Shown here one piece after another: positions 10,206-19,097 of a DNA stretch of 64,000 nt (position 1 is the first letter of the stretch; every line of letters starts with the position of its first letter). The translations under genes and the position numbers were made by a program. The notes below the pieces were generated by a model that did no database searches, was not told where the DNA came from, and saw only the letters and a program-made list of their open reading frames with translations. Origin of the DNA: Hydractinia symbiolongicarpus. Lineage: Eukaryota; Cnidaria; Hydrozoa; Anthoathecata; Hydractiniidae. The DNA is taken from assembly GCF_029227915.1 (NCBI RefSeq), contig NC_079878.1, forward strand, positions 17,672,001-17,736,000, written 5' to 3'.

Positions 10206-10547
10206 AGAGATAGGAAAAGGCGGATGTTAGTGCAATCATGTCAAATAAGCGGGCATATCCGTTAAATCAACGTAAAAAGGTCCATACCACCCCTTAGCAC
10301 TTTACCATTCCACGTTAAATTATAGATCATCCACGTTAAATCAACGATAGAGGAGTCAATAAATCCATGTGCACTTTACCACTTTACGTTAAATAAGCGG
10401 GCATGCTCTATAATATCCGTCCAAAACCCCCTCCCCCGCCGTGTCCCCCGGGCCCCCTCCCCGTCCCATGGGTCCCTCCCCACCCTCACCTGTCGTGTCC
10501 TATAAATTATAGTGATATGTGTGTCTATAATGTCCTCTTGCCAGTGT
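10206..10547 (+). repeat. Element A left terminal inverted repeat (342 bp)
   Basis: It matches the reverse complement of 26314-26655 with no difference found by eye. Inside are repeated short motifs: AAATAAGCGGGCAT twice, GTTAAATCAACG twice, CACTTTACCA twice and ACGTTAAAT several times, which are candidate integrase or replication-initiation sites. A C-rich block lies at about 10424-10495. The last residues of the polymerase are encoded within it (stop at 10500). Confidence 0.95.
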
Positions 10548-13500
10548 AATAATGCCATCGACGATTATTCTTTTGTCATCATCTGCATTGAGTGCGAGTT
10601 TATTTGTTTTTATGGTGTTAATATCATGCTTAATGGATCGAAAGGTCATTTGGGTTCTGTAAACATTTTCACCCTCCAACAGGCATCTCTTATAATCATC
10701 GAAACCTATGGTCTCCCTCACCACACATTTCTTGACCCCCTTACACCTCTTATCCTCACTACCACATAGCTGTTTGTAAGCGTAGGTCTTCGCTCTTAGG
10801 GCGACAAACTCCGTCATTACCTTGCCACCTAACTCGTCCTTCATCAGCCCAATGATCTTTTTATTAAAACCTAATGGTAGAGGTCTACCATCTTTCTTAT
10901 CGTACCCCGATGTGTCAAATCTCAAAGCTACATCGTCGGCGATATCTTTGTAAAAGTCGTCGGTTTTGATATGATAAACGAATGAATCTGTATCCATGTA
11001 GCAAAGCTTTACATCATTACCATATTTCGGTCTCATGTAATCATAGTGGAACTCATACATAACTATCTTGGACAAGTCGAGAATTGCCAGTCCTAGGTAG
11101 ATTGGCTTATTCAGTTTGATCTTGATCTTGGACATCTCTATGCCCATCAGTGTTTCCGAGAACCACGTGCTACCCTTGAAGTTGGGCTTCATCACCATCT
11201 TCTCGTAATTCTTTTGGTTGGTGGCCAAACGTATATCCTTTTACTTACGTTGATTCTCCATTGTCTTCCCAAACACACTGTTGTTCATTAACTTGAAGAA
11301 ATCCTTTTCGAAGTCATTCTTCGACTCCGTGCGCAGCCGTGTATTGAAGTCGATGTAAGGTTTCAACCATGCACTCTGATCAAATCTCAAGACCCTATGA
11401 ACCTTATCCAGAACAAGACCGTGATTCAAAGCTTGAGCAAGCGCATGGATATGAATCACATAGTTCTTCTTGTCTGAAAGACACGGTGTCAGCTTCTCGA
11501 CCCCATTGATAACCTTCCTCTCAGGCATGAAAGGAAGATCGTTATGGGAATCGTGAAGCTCCTGTGGATAGCTCACATCGACCTCAAGGATGTACCCCTC
11601 TTCACCGTTTTCCACAGCTAATTGCGAAATGAGTTCAGGTGTGAAGTGCGAAAGTTTACCGGTGTCAACCCACTCAAACCCTCCAGTCGGCAGCTTCTGA
11701 ATCATGGCCCAGCCGTACAAATTATTTGAATCGAGGTACTGGAGATAGCTATCCATCTCCTTCTCCGATGTGTTATACTTGTCCCCCATATACTTATTGT
11801 TGGCCTTGGCGTAGCGGTGGACAGCCTGACACAATCCACCCCTAATACCCCTCTCAATGAACAGGACCATCTCCATATCTGACAATAAATCTAGACTAAC
11901 CTTGGTCTTTTTCAAACACGCCCTCCAGGCTAATCCCGGAGCAGTGTAAAAGTGAGCCGGGTCTAGATCGTAGTTTCTCAAGCATGTTTCCCTAAAAGCT
12001 TCGAAAACATTGCTCAACAGCAAAACATCAGTGTTTAGATAAAGATCGTGATATTCACCGAGATTCTTCATGTCAAAGGCTTTCCATACTTTTTGAGCGT
12101 GAGCATAGTCAACATCGCTGATACCACTCATATTCAGTCGGCTGTAGAAAGCATCTTTTGGTGGAAGTTTAGTCTCATCAAACTTGTCAAATGAGTCTAT
12201 GTATTTGTATGGATAAACACCTTTTCTCAACAGCAACCTGAACCGCTCATCGTTTCCTGTGTGCATATTACGGAACTTTTCAAGCAAACTCTGCTTATCA
12301 AGCTTCCTCCTGCAACCGACATCGCATTTACCACATTTTCCGTGAGCAATATGGTTTTCGTCAATATATTCAAACGAGCAGCTCGAGCCACACTCTTTAT
12401 CATTACATATCATGTTGTTAACACCTGCGAGATTTGCACTAAGATTGTTTAGAGAGCTTGCCATAAATCTGATCGAGTCTATGAATCTCAGCTGTATCTT
12501 TTTGTCTTTGGTCTTCCCATTTTTGTCAATGTATTCACCAACCTTAACATTTATCGAGAAACCGATATACTTCTCCTTATTTTCGGCAATGACGCTTATA
12601 CCTTTCTCTCCATGCTGTTTAGCAAGCTCTTTGATGAATAGATGTGCGTCATATCCACTCAGGTTATGGAAGACGACAGGGATATAATTGGGTACCTTAT
12701 ATCGGAGATTACACTCACGGTGGGCAGCCCCACGAAACTTACCGGTGAAATGGCAGTGATCTCTAACCTTGATGTCATCCTTGTAATTAAATTCTTCCAT
12801 GCAAATGTGGCACACCCCGGCTCTCTTGAAACTGTCACGCTCCTCATCCGTCAGTGGATCCATTTCTTTCTGAGGAAACATGTTATATAACCTTTCAGCC
12901 TCGGAAACCACATGATCTACAAAGCGCGGAACACAGTCCTCACCGCGGTAAAGCTTCAGAGGGTCCGAAACTTCACCATGAGCATATTTGCTATAACAAC
13001 AGAATCCTGTGGGAACATGTTTACCAACTTTCTCGGTGGATGATCCGCATTTTGTCTCTTCTTCGGGCAACTCTTTTGTGAAAGCTTCGAAATCGGCATA
13101 CATGATGAATGGGGCTTTGAGCTGAAACTTACCATCAGTGAAGGTTAAGGCGCTACCCTCCTCAGGGAGTTGAATCTTAGCGGCATCGTTATTCTTGCAA
13201 TACTCAAAGTGCTCATCCCTTTTCTGTTCGCTTGGAAAACCAGAGAGACAATTCAAGCAATAATACTCCTTATTTTTATGCTTTGAGTTGGCCTTGCTCA
13301 GGACACCGCTCAAGTTCTTAACAGCGATATAATGTCTCTTATCCCCATCACACAGTAAAAACAAAACAACTGTCTCCTTACGATCCAGATGCTTCGACTT
13401 GCGACACATGTAGATAGCTTCTCCCTCATCCTTTGTCAAAACATGCACAGCGACATCGGGGTTCCTTCTCTCAAACAAATCTATGTTATTTAGCGCCATT

Positions 13501-14603
13501 GGGAAAGTTAGACCATCCCAGTTATACTTATCATGCTTCTTAAGAATTGAGATACGCTCAGGATTACTTTTGATCAGATTGTGGTTAAGCGCGGCGATAA
13601 TAGCCCATTTGAAGCATTCATCATCTTCATTTTTAGGATTAATCACAGATCGCTTTCCACTGAAGTTCTCCGGCAGCGGTAGGTAAGAACTACCTCTGGT
13701 TAATTTTAGTTTGTGAAAATCAACATGCATATGTAGTATTTTATCAATTGTGAATCCGCTAGCCGGCAGCGCGGGGTTCTCAATCTGCTCGATTATCTTA
13801 TTACGCATCCAATCGAAAACATCAGAAATGTCATCGTGGGCGTGCAGTATCTCCATATAGCTATTGAAAGCTTTATCGACATGTACACACGGGGCATCAG
13901 CCGAGCTGGTGTCCTCCCTTACCCACTTCACCCACAAGGTCGCCTGAGTCTTCAGCGACTTCTTCTGCCCGAGCACGTCACTCATCAACCTATTTACGAC
14001 GTGCTCGACCTTTTCGAGAAAGACCCTGACATTCTTCCCACCATCCGAGTTTATTTTGAAACGTTTGTATGAACCTACAAAAGCTTCTTCAATGGGGTTA
14101 TAGGGGTTTTCCTCCTCTTCCTCCTCCTTCACCTCTTCCTCCTCTTTCACCTCTTCCTCCTCTTTCACCTCTTCCTCTCCACTGCCCTTTTTATACAAAC
14201 CCATGATCTTATCCTTCATGGTTTTGAAAGCTTTACTCGCTTTCTCCTTAATAGCCCTAGGTACATGATTTATTAACCAGTCTCTCCATTCAATCAACTT
14301 GCTTTTCAAATCCATGTCTTGTTGGCTAGTACCGAATCTCGAGGGTCTAGGCATCGGTATTGGTCTATTTGGTCTAGGCATCGGTATTGGTCTGGTGGGT
14401 CTCGGCATGGGTACTGGTCTAGGCATTGGTATTGGTCTCGGCGCTGGTACTGGTCTGGTGGGTCTCGGCACGGGTACCGGTGCTGACACAGTAGTGGGTG
14501 TCAATAATTCGATCAGATCGGCCTTTCTGAGCCTTGAGTAGCCACGTAGGCCGCGTTCTCTAGCGAGAGCTCTTAATTCAACAACTGTATTTCTCGAAGT
14601 CAT
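10500..14603 (-). pseudogene. polB: Element A family B DNA polymerase with N-terminal SAP domain (one in-frame stop)
   Basis: Frame 14603-11241 (1,120 codons) is followed in the same frame by 11228-10500; only a TAA at 11241-11243 separates them. Domain order: SAP (residues 1-35), Pro-rich repeats of PRPxP type (about 40-90), three acidic EEEVK repeats (about 145-165), a Cys/His finger (YYCLNCLSGF), then Exo I (YADFEA). A Cys/His treble-clef-like insert (CHICMEEF...DHCHFTG) and Exo II (NLSGYDAHLF) follow, then Exo III (YHDLYLNTD), motif A (LDSNNLYGW), motif B (KLMNNSVFGK) and, after the stop, motif C (YMDTDS). Polintons are thought to replicate by protein priming with such enzymes. All catalytic motifs look intact, so the nonsense codon is probably recent. 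Readthrough or a sequencing error are alternatives. Confidence 0.9.
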
Positions 14604-14609
14604 ATCGGG

Positions 14610-14644
14610 TTGTGATATACTATATGTAGACCTTTAAGATGGCT
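14610..14644 (-). promoter_or_regulatory. Conserved upstream box of the polymerase gene
   Basis: On the minus strand, a CATCTTAAAG-type box followed by a TATATCA-type box lies within 40 nt of the ATG. The same pair precedes the RING gene (15262-15300), the double-SAP gene (16178-16214) and the RING fragment of C (53365-53404). Confidence 0.5.
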
Positions 14645-14682
14645 GAATACAATCGTGAAACCAAAAAAAAGATTCATAACAT

Positions 14683-14704
14683 TTGTTACTCGCGTGAGTA
14701 ACAA
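14683..14704. terminator. Palindromic hairpin after the RING gene
   Basis: TTGTTACTCGCGTGAGTAAC plus AA, followed on the + strand by an A run. It begins 22 nt past the RING stop (minus strand). It is a member of the GTTAC/GTAAC hairpin family; its inner stem (CTC/GAG) differs from sister hairpins in a pairing-preserving way. Confidence 0.65.
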
Positions 14705-14726
14705 AAAAAATCTGACCCCCAACAAA

Positions 14727-15254
14727 TCAATTATATTGTTTAATGACAAGATCGATGGATGCACGACATATAGGGCATTTATCCCCCCTCTTCTCCAATT
14801 TATATGCGCACGATAAACAGCAGCAAAAATGCCCTGTTCTACCATGAACAATGGTGGAGGTCTTTCGTTTAGAAAGACAAATGATACATCTATCATCTTC
14901 ATCAATACCATCTTCATCCTCATCATCACTCACATCATTCTCAACCGGTGCTGGTACTGGTCTAATCGGTGCTGGTACCGGTCTTGGCACCGATACATTT
15001 GGTCTCATCACGGGTCCTAAAAATTCGGTCACTTCGAGATCCAGCATCCCTAGGACGAGCGATAAAGTCATATCGGGATCTCTTGTGGGTACTGTTGATA
15101 ACAATAATTCGATAAGCTCAGACCTTCTGAGCCGCGAGTATCCACGTAGGCCAAGGTACCTCGCTCGGGCTCTTAAATCAGGGACCGTGAAAAGATCAAA
15201 GTCATCAATATATTCTCTACTGTATATCAAATCGAGAACGATTCCTGAAGACAT
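14727..15254 (-). CDS. SAP plus RING-finger protein, putative E3 ubiquitin ligase (175 aa)
   Basis: Residues 20-55 hold a SAP domain (TVPDLRARARYLGLRGYSRL). A Pro/Val-rich linker (PRPVPAPIRPVPAP) and an acidic patch (SDDEDEDGIDEDD) follow. A C-terminal RING of IAP/Mdm2 type is present: CIIC, then H-x-x-HFC-C-C-x-x-C and CPIC, ending IDLVIKQYN. Compact C-terminal RINGs like this are used by many DNA viruses to ubiquitinate host proteins. With a DNA-binding SAP domain, the enzyme might act on chromatin-bound targets; that is inference. The frame is intact. The same 5' end is found truncated in element C (53412-53479). Confidence 0.8.
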   Translation of the reverse strand: MSSGIVLDLIYSREYIDDFDLFTVPDLRARARYLGLRGYSRLRRSELIELLLSTVPTRDPDMTLSLVLGMLDLEVTEFLGPVMRPNVSVPRPVPAPIRPVPAPVENDVSDDEDEDGIDEDDRCIICLSKRKTSTIVHGRTGHFCCCLSCAYKLEKRGDKCPICRASIDLVIKQYN

Positions 15255-15261
15255 GCTTGGT

Positions 15262-15300
15262 TGTGATATACGATTTTGTAATCTTTAAGATGGTTTTATA
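15262..15300 (-). promoter_or_regulatory. Conserved upstream box of the RING gene
   Basis: Reading on the minus strand: ACCATCTTAAAGATTACAAA, then ATCGTATATCAC and 12 nt to the ATG. Near-identical blocks precede the double-SAP gene and the C copy, while the bases around them differ. This fits a promoter. Confidence 0.55.
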
Positions 15301-15420
15301 AATCGTAAACCGTGTTGGAGTGTAATGAGTGTCATCGTTTGTAATACAACCATAACGCTAAAACACACATACATCGATAGACCATGGGTACCCACCCACC
15401 AGCACCTCGAGGGTCCACAT

Positions 15421-15442
15421 TTGTTACCCGATCGGGTAACAA
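15421..15442. terminator. Palindromic hairpin after the double-SAP gene
   Basis: TTGTTACCCGATCGGGTAAC plus AA is a perfect palindrome of 22 nt. It starts 24 nt past the stop of the double-SAP gene (minus strand). The inner stem CCCG/CGGG replaces CTCG/TGAG of the hairpin at 14683. Confidence 0.7.
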
Positions 15443-15466
15443 AAACAATGCGGGTTGTTCAATCCT

Positions 15467-16171
15467 TCAACACAAAGTAATACCGGCAGCCAATCGATAT
15501 ATTGAATGATCCCACCGATTTTTCAGATATCTCCTTGAAGACACCGATACACTGTCTGGTGAATAGAATCGGAAATATTTATCATAATGATATTCATCAT
15601 AATAATTACTACAACAACGAATACAACTAAGAATCATTATGACAAGCTTCCTGTCAAAGACGGGATTCACCCTGTACTCTTCGGGTATATCCCACACGTT
15701 GAAATTTTTGTAATTCGACAGATCTATGATAACAGAACTACTACTCCGACATTCATCATCGTAGTAACGTAGGGTTAATCTCGGTGATGTCTCTCCATCC
15801 ACATCAATGTTTCGGAATAAGATCGGGTGCATTTTTGGCACGGGTACCGGTTTAACCGGTGCTGATACTGTAGTGGGTGTCAATAATTCGATAAGCTCAT
15901 CCTTTCTGAGCAAATAGTAGCCATGTAGACCATTTTCTCTGACGAGTTTCTTTAGTTGTTCTACAGTTTTCGATTCCAATGGCGTAGGTTGTATTTCGGG
16001 TTCTGGAGGTTGTAGTTCGGGTTCTGGTATCGGTTCAATAGTAACAGGTGCTGACACTGTAGTGGGTGTAAATAATTCGATAAACTCATCCTTTCTGAGC
16101 CTTGAGTAGCCACGTAGGCCGCGTTCTCTAGCGAGAGCTCTTAATTCAACAACTGTATTTCTCGATGTCAT
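15467..16171 (-). CDS. Protein with two SAP domains (234 aa)
   Basis: The first SAP (residues 1-35, starting MTSRNTVVELRALARERG) is almost identical in DNA and protein to the start of the polymerase at 14603. A second SAP (about 70-105, LKKLVRENGLHGYYLLRK) follows a Pro/Glu linker. The C-terminal 120 residues are not recognised; they are Tyr/Ser-rich with a Cys pair (CIRCC) and no clear membrane segment. Likely a DNA-binding accessory protein. The near-identical 5' ends imply recent duplication or gene conversion between this gene and the polymerase. Confidence 0.7.
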   Translation of the reverse strand: MTSRNTVVELRALARERGLRGYSRLRKDEFIELFTPTTVSAPVTIEPIPEPELQPPEPEIQPTPLESKTVEQLKKLVRENGLHGYYLLRKDELIELLTPTTVSAPVKPVPVPKMHPILFRNIDVDGETSPRLTLRYYDDECRSSSSVIIDLSNYKNFNVWDIPEEYRVNPVFDRKLVIMILSCIRCCSNYYDEYHYDKYFRFYSPDSVSVSSRRYLKNRWDHSIYRLAAGITLC

Positions 16172-16177
16172 GCTTGT

Positions 16178-16214
16178 GTACGATATACGATTTTTAATCT
16201 TTAAGACGGTTTTA
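16178..16214 (-). promoter_or_regulatory. Conserved upstream box of the double-SAP gene
   Basis: It has the CCGTCTTAAAGATTAAAAAT and ATCGTATATCG arrangement, as before the RING gene, ending 6 nt before the ATG. Confidence 0.55.
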
Positions 16215-16371
16215 AAAATCGTAAACCGTGTTGAAGGGTCGCGAGTGTCCTAGTTTGTGGTTGCCCCACCATGCTAAAATTGTAGTAAAACACGCTAAAA
16301 CACACATACATCGATAGAACATGGGTACCCACCCACCAGCACCTTGAGGGCCATGACCGGTACACCAACAT

Positions 16372-16393
16372 TTGTTACCCGCTCGAGTAACAA
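16372..16393. terminator. Palindromic hairpin after the small SAP gene
   Basis: TTGTTACCCGCTCGAGTAAC plus AA, one mismatch in the inner stem, followed by an A run. It starts 15 nt past the stop of the gene at 16409-16693. The element C counterpart is at 53153. Confidence 0.65.
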
Positions 16394-16408
16394 AAAAAAA
16401 ATACCCAA

Positions 16409-16693
16409 TCACTTGGATCTCTTGTCGTTATAACGTTTTTGAGCTTTTAGATATGCCTCCCTGTTTTTCGACCTCCACCTTGAACAGTATCCATACCATT
16501 CCTTCTTGGTATCCAGATCGATGGTGTAGGATGGGTCGAGATCATTCTTCTCAATCACCTCAATCAATTTAACCTTTTTCATCCCCACGATATACTTAAT
16601 TCCACGGGATTTAGCAACCTCTCGCAACTCTCTAAGTTTCATCAATTTATATTCGGGTACGGTGGAATCGGTAGTACTAGTCATGTCTGACAT
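16409..16693 (-). CDS. Small SAP-like protein (94 aa)
   Basis: I use the second in-frame ATG (16691-16693, MSDMTSTTDS) because the C homologue (52805-53116) starts at the matching place and the 12 residues upstream are low-complexity. Residues 20-55 (YKLMKLRELREVAKSRGIKY...MKKVKLIEVIE) form a SAP/Rho-N-like fold. The C-terminal part (EWYGYCSRWRSKNREAYLKAQKRYNDKR) is basic and aromatic and highly conserved in C. It is probably DNA-binding. Lying divergently from the integrase gene, it could help in integration; that is inference. Confidence 0.75.
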   Translation of the reverse strand: MSDMTSTTDSTVPEYKLMKLRELREVAKSRGIKYIVGMKKVKLIEVIEKNDLDPSYTIDLDTKKEWYGYCSRWRSKNREAYLKAQKRYNDKRSK

Positions 16694-16785
16694 ATTAATA
16701 TAAATATAAATATAAAAAACTTTAAGCACTTTTATCGTACCACATCATAACAAAAAGAGATAAATAAAGGTGTGCATAAATAAAA

Positions 16786-17770
16786 CATGTCAAACTCTAA
16801 ACTTTAAGAGACTTACTATCAACCTCAAAATTTATGGAAAGGACAAAAGGCTGGTCAGAATTTAAGAGGATTCGGTTTCAAGCCAAAGGAGATTAAGAAG
16901 TGGCTATCAAAACAAGCATTTTGGCAAGTACATTTACCCGCTCCAAAACATGTTGAAAGACCACATTATGAAGTTACCACCCCTAATAATTTACATCAAT
17001 TCGATTTATTGTACATGCCCGGTGACATACTGTATGGTAATAAATATAAGTACATTTTGTCGGGAATCGATGCTGCTTCCAGATACAAAGTAGCCCGACC
17101 TTTGAGGACTAAGAAAGCCAAAGAGGTTGCCGCTATGATTGAGGACATCTACAAGGCAGGACCATTAACTTATCCGAAAACTTTCCAATGTGATAACGGT
17201 TCAGAATTCAAGGCAGATGTATCAAAATTGTTGGAGAAGCATAAGGTTGAAATTAAAAGGGCGACTACAAAATATAAGCATACGCACACAGCTTTTGTTG
17301 AGGCGTTGAACAAGATACTTGCGGAAAATTTATTCAAAATACAAGATGCTCAAGAACTGAATGATTCGGAAAAGGTATCATCTACATGGGTTAAGCATCT
17401 GTATAAACTGATTGATAGGCTAAACGATACAAAGACGCAGATGATTGGTATGAAACCAAAAGATGCTATTATAATGAAAGAGGTGCCTCTTGCTAAACGA
17501 GAGAATTATCCACCTGAAGTAGAATTACCTAAAGATGGCCTGTATAGATATCTACTACAACCTGGTGAAGAGCATGATGATGGGCGGAGACGGGCAACCG
17601 ATAGAATATGGTCGAAAAACACATATAGATTGCGTGAGGTAATAGCGCAACCTAGTAACCGTGTAATGTACTATGTTCAAGACGGACCCGGACGGGCTTT
17701 TGTAAAAGAGGAATTGATGTTAATACCTGAAGATACAGAATTACCTCCTGATTATGTGCAAGGTTGGTGA
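16786..17770 (+). pseudogene. int: Element A DD35E integrase (retrovirus type), one early in-frame stop
   Basis: The frame starts at ATG 16786 but has a TAA as its seventh codon; the C copy has CAA at the matching place. The rest is open to 17770. The catalytic core has the first Asp in HQFDLLYMP, the second in CDNGSEF and Glu in FVEALNK, with exactly 35 residues between the last two: the DD35E signature of retroviral and Polinton integrases. A basic C-terminal domain (RIWSKNTYRLREV...FVKEELMLIP) resembles the small barrel or chromo-like region of these enzymes. Initiation at the ATG in MYMPGD (17009) would lose part of the catalytic region, so the copy is probably defective. Confidence 0.9.
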
Positions 17771-17795
17771 AAAAGGGGGACGATACATAAAAAGT

Positions 17796-17820
17796 ATCTT
17801 TACCTGTATCTGGTAAAGAT
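17796..17820. terminator. Hairpin after the integrase gene
   Basis: ATCTTTACC and GGTAAAGAT flank a 7-nt loop, 25 nt past the integrase stop. Element C has the same stem with a different 5-nt loop (51682-51704), so stem and position are conserved while the loop is not. The stem differs from the GTTAC family. Confidence 0.65.
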
Positions 17821-17969
17821 GATGCCGGGGATCGCACAGGGCGGTCGGCAGATAGGGCCGCTATGGCTCGGGACGATCGCGCCACATAATGTCACAAACC
17901 GCCTTACTTTCAAATATTAATTTTTCAAATAGCACACGAAATATGCTAATGGTATGCAGGCACACATTA

Positions 17970-18563
17970 CTAACTTTGTTCCTGATTTAATGTCTTTTTT
18001 AGACTTTGGACCTCGGCCATTAGACTTTTTTCAAACTGGTTGCGCGTTTCGCTCTCCATCTTTCCTTCGGTTTTCGTAATTTTATCCAGAGCTTCGTAGT
18101 ATATACCGCACAGGGTTTGAAATTCAATGTGACTAATGTCATCATTATTCAGGGCCCGCGAGAAGGAGTTTTCAAACACGGCGATGGCAGACGTCGCAAC
18201 ATCATATAATTTCATGACTTTGTCAAGTTTGCTCTGATATCTTTTAATCATGGCTGTGATAATGCCGGTGGAAATAGAGCCAGATAGGGCCACACCACCC
18301 AATCCGACAAAAACGGGGATTCCAATAAGGGTAGCGCCCGTTACTATTGAACCAATACCGGAGGCAATGGTTAGGGTGCCCGCGCCGGCATTTAAAAGCA
18401 CTAATCGGTGTAATGCCTTGTTGTATTTCTCATACTTTGTGTTGAATTTGTTTTTTAATTTTATCAACTCCTCAAGTTGGGAATTAACTGTATTTGTGTT
18501 AAACTTGTCTTGCTCGCTCGAATACTCAGGAGCCGTGGGTAGCTTCGGATAAATCTCTGCCAT
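17970..18563 (-). CDS. Membrane protein with N-terminal YPKLPTAP double late-domain motif (197 aa)
   Basis: Residues 5-12 read YPKLPTAP, combining YPxL (ALIX-binding type) and PTAP (TSG101-binding type). A heptad-like charged region (about 25-55), two Gly-rich hydrophobic segments (about 57-110), and a C-terminal helical part with QTLCGIYYEAL and coiled-coil potential follow. Such motifs in retroviral Gag and other enveloped-virus proteins recruit ESCRT for membrane scission. Homologues are 50961-51560 (C, same motif) and 8850-9444 (B, YPSLPSAP). The frame is intact. Role in budding or membrane remodelling is inferred. Confidence 0.75.
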   Translation of the reverse strand: MAEIYPKLPTAPEYSSEQDKFNTNTVNSQLEELIKLKNKFNTKYEKYNKALHRLVLLNAGAGTLTIASGIGSIVTGATLIGIPVFVGLGGVALSGSISTGIITAMIKRYQSKLDKVMKLYDVATSAIAVFENSFSRALNNDDISHIEFQTLCGIYYEALDKITKTEGKMESETRNQFEKSLMAEVQSLKKTLNQEQS

Positions 18564-18586
18564 TGGTTACTACAAAGAAAAAAACT
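18564..18586 (-). promoter_or_regulatory. A-rich upstream box shared by the YPxL-family genes
   Basis: The 23 bp between the two paralogous genes contain, on the minus strand, the start of a TCTTTGTAGTAACC run; a TATTTAGAGTAAAGTTTTTT block lies just upstream, overlapping the end of the gene at 18587. The same block precedes 19098 and the two C genes at 50419 and 50961. Confidence 0.4.
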
Positions 18587-19057
18587 TTACTCTAAATAAC
18601 CTATATCTAGTTTATCCAGATCCTTGAGAGTTCTGTGATATGTATCACACAAACTTTCAAAATCGGCTCTACTGATGTATGATGAAAAGTTTGGTAGCGT
18701 TTTATCGAACACATCGATGGCATTTTGTACAACGCGATATGAGGCTCTGACTTTGTTAAGTTTCTCCCGATATATCTTAACATATTCGGTGGTAACCGCA
18801 CACGAAGCAGAGCTTAATAGACACATACCCGAACCCCAAACTGCGCGGCCTTTTCTAATAATGGTCGCTGCGGTCGCTATCGAGCTGGTAACGGCCACGG
18901 TTTCGGACATACCCTCCATAAGCGCCAATATGGTCAGAGATCCGCCGTATTTGTCTATCCTATCATAGAACTTATCTCGTAATTTCAGCAGCTCCTCAAG
19001 TTGGGAATTGGATATATCTGTTTTAAACGCTTCCACAGGACTAGAATGCTCTGCCAT
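18587..19057 (-). CDS. Paralogue of the YPxL-family membrane protein, without the motif (156 aa)
   Basis: Layout and C-terminal signature match the neighbour (FESLCDTYHRTLKDLDKL against FQTLCGIYYEALDKI). It has the same short charged helix and a hydrophobic centre (about residues 45-95) richer in Ala/Thr. The N-terminus (MAEHSSPVEAFK) lacks YPxL and P(T/S)AP. It stands in tandem with the motif-bearing copy, as in C (50419-50907), so the duplication predates the split of A and C. Function unknown; it may form a heteromeric membrane complex with its neighbour. Confidence 0.7.
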   Translation of the reverse strand: MAEHSSPVEAFKTDISNSQLEELLKLRDKFYDRIDKYGGSLTILALMEGMSETVAVTSSIATAATIIRKGRAVWGSGMCLLSSASCAVTTEYVKIYREKLNKVRASYRVVQNAIDVFDKTLPNFSSYISRADFESLCDTYHRTLKDLDKLDIGYLE

Positions 19058-19097
19058 TTCTATTATCTTAAGAAAAAACTATCCTCTAAATAAAATA
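19058..19097. promoter_or_regulatory. Bidirectional upstream region with AGAGGATAGTTTTT box
   Basis: The 40 bp between divergent genes contain TCTTAAGAAAAAACTATCCT then CTAAATAAA. The same block occurs inverted in C between 50374 and 50419 and again at about 50925-50950. Strong conservation of such a short divergent gap suggests a shared promoter. Confidence 0.55.

Noticed and set aside
11229-11260. GTAAGT at the end of the first polymerase frame as a splice donor
   Set aside because: The frame continues in phase only five codons later with expected polymerase sequence, so a nonsense codon explains the break better than an intron.
14299-14541. Gly/Ile-rich frame opposite the polymerase
   Set aside because: Antisense shadow of the PRPxP repeats of the polymerase.
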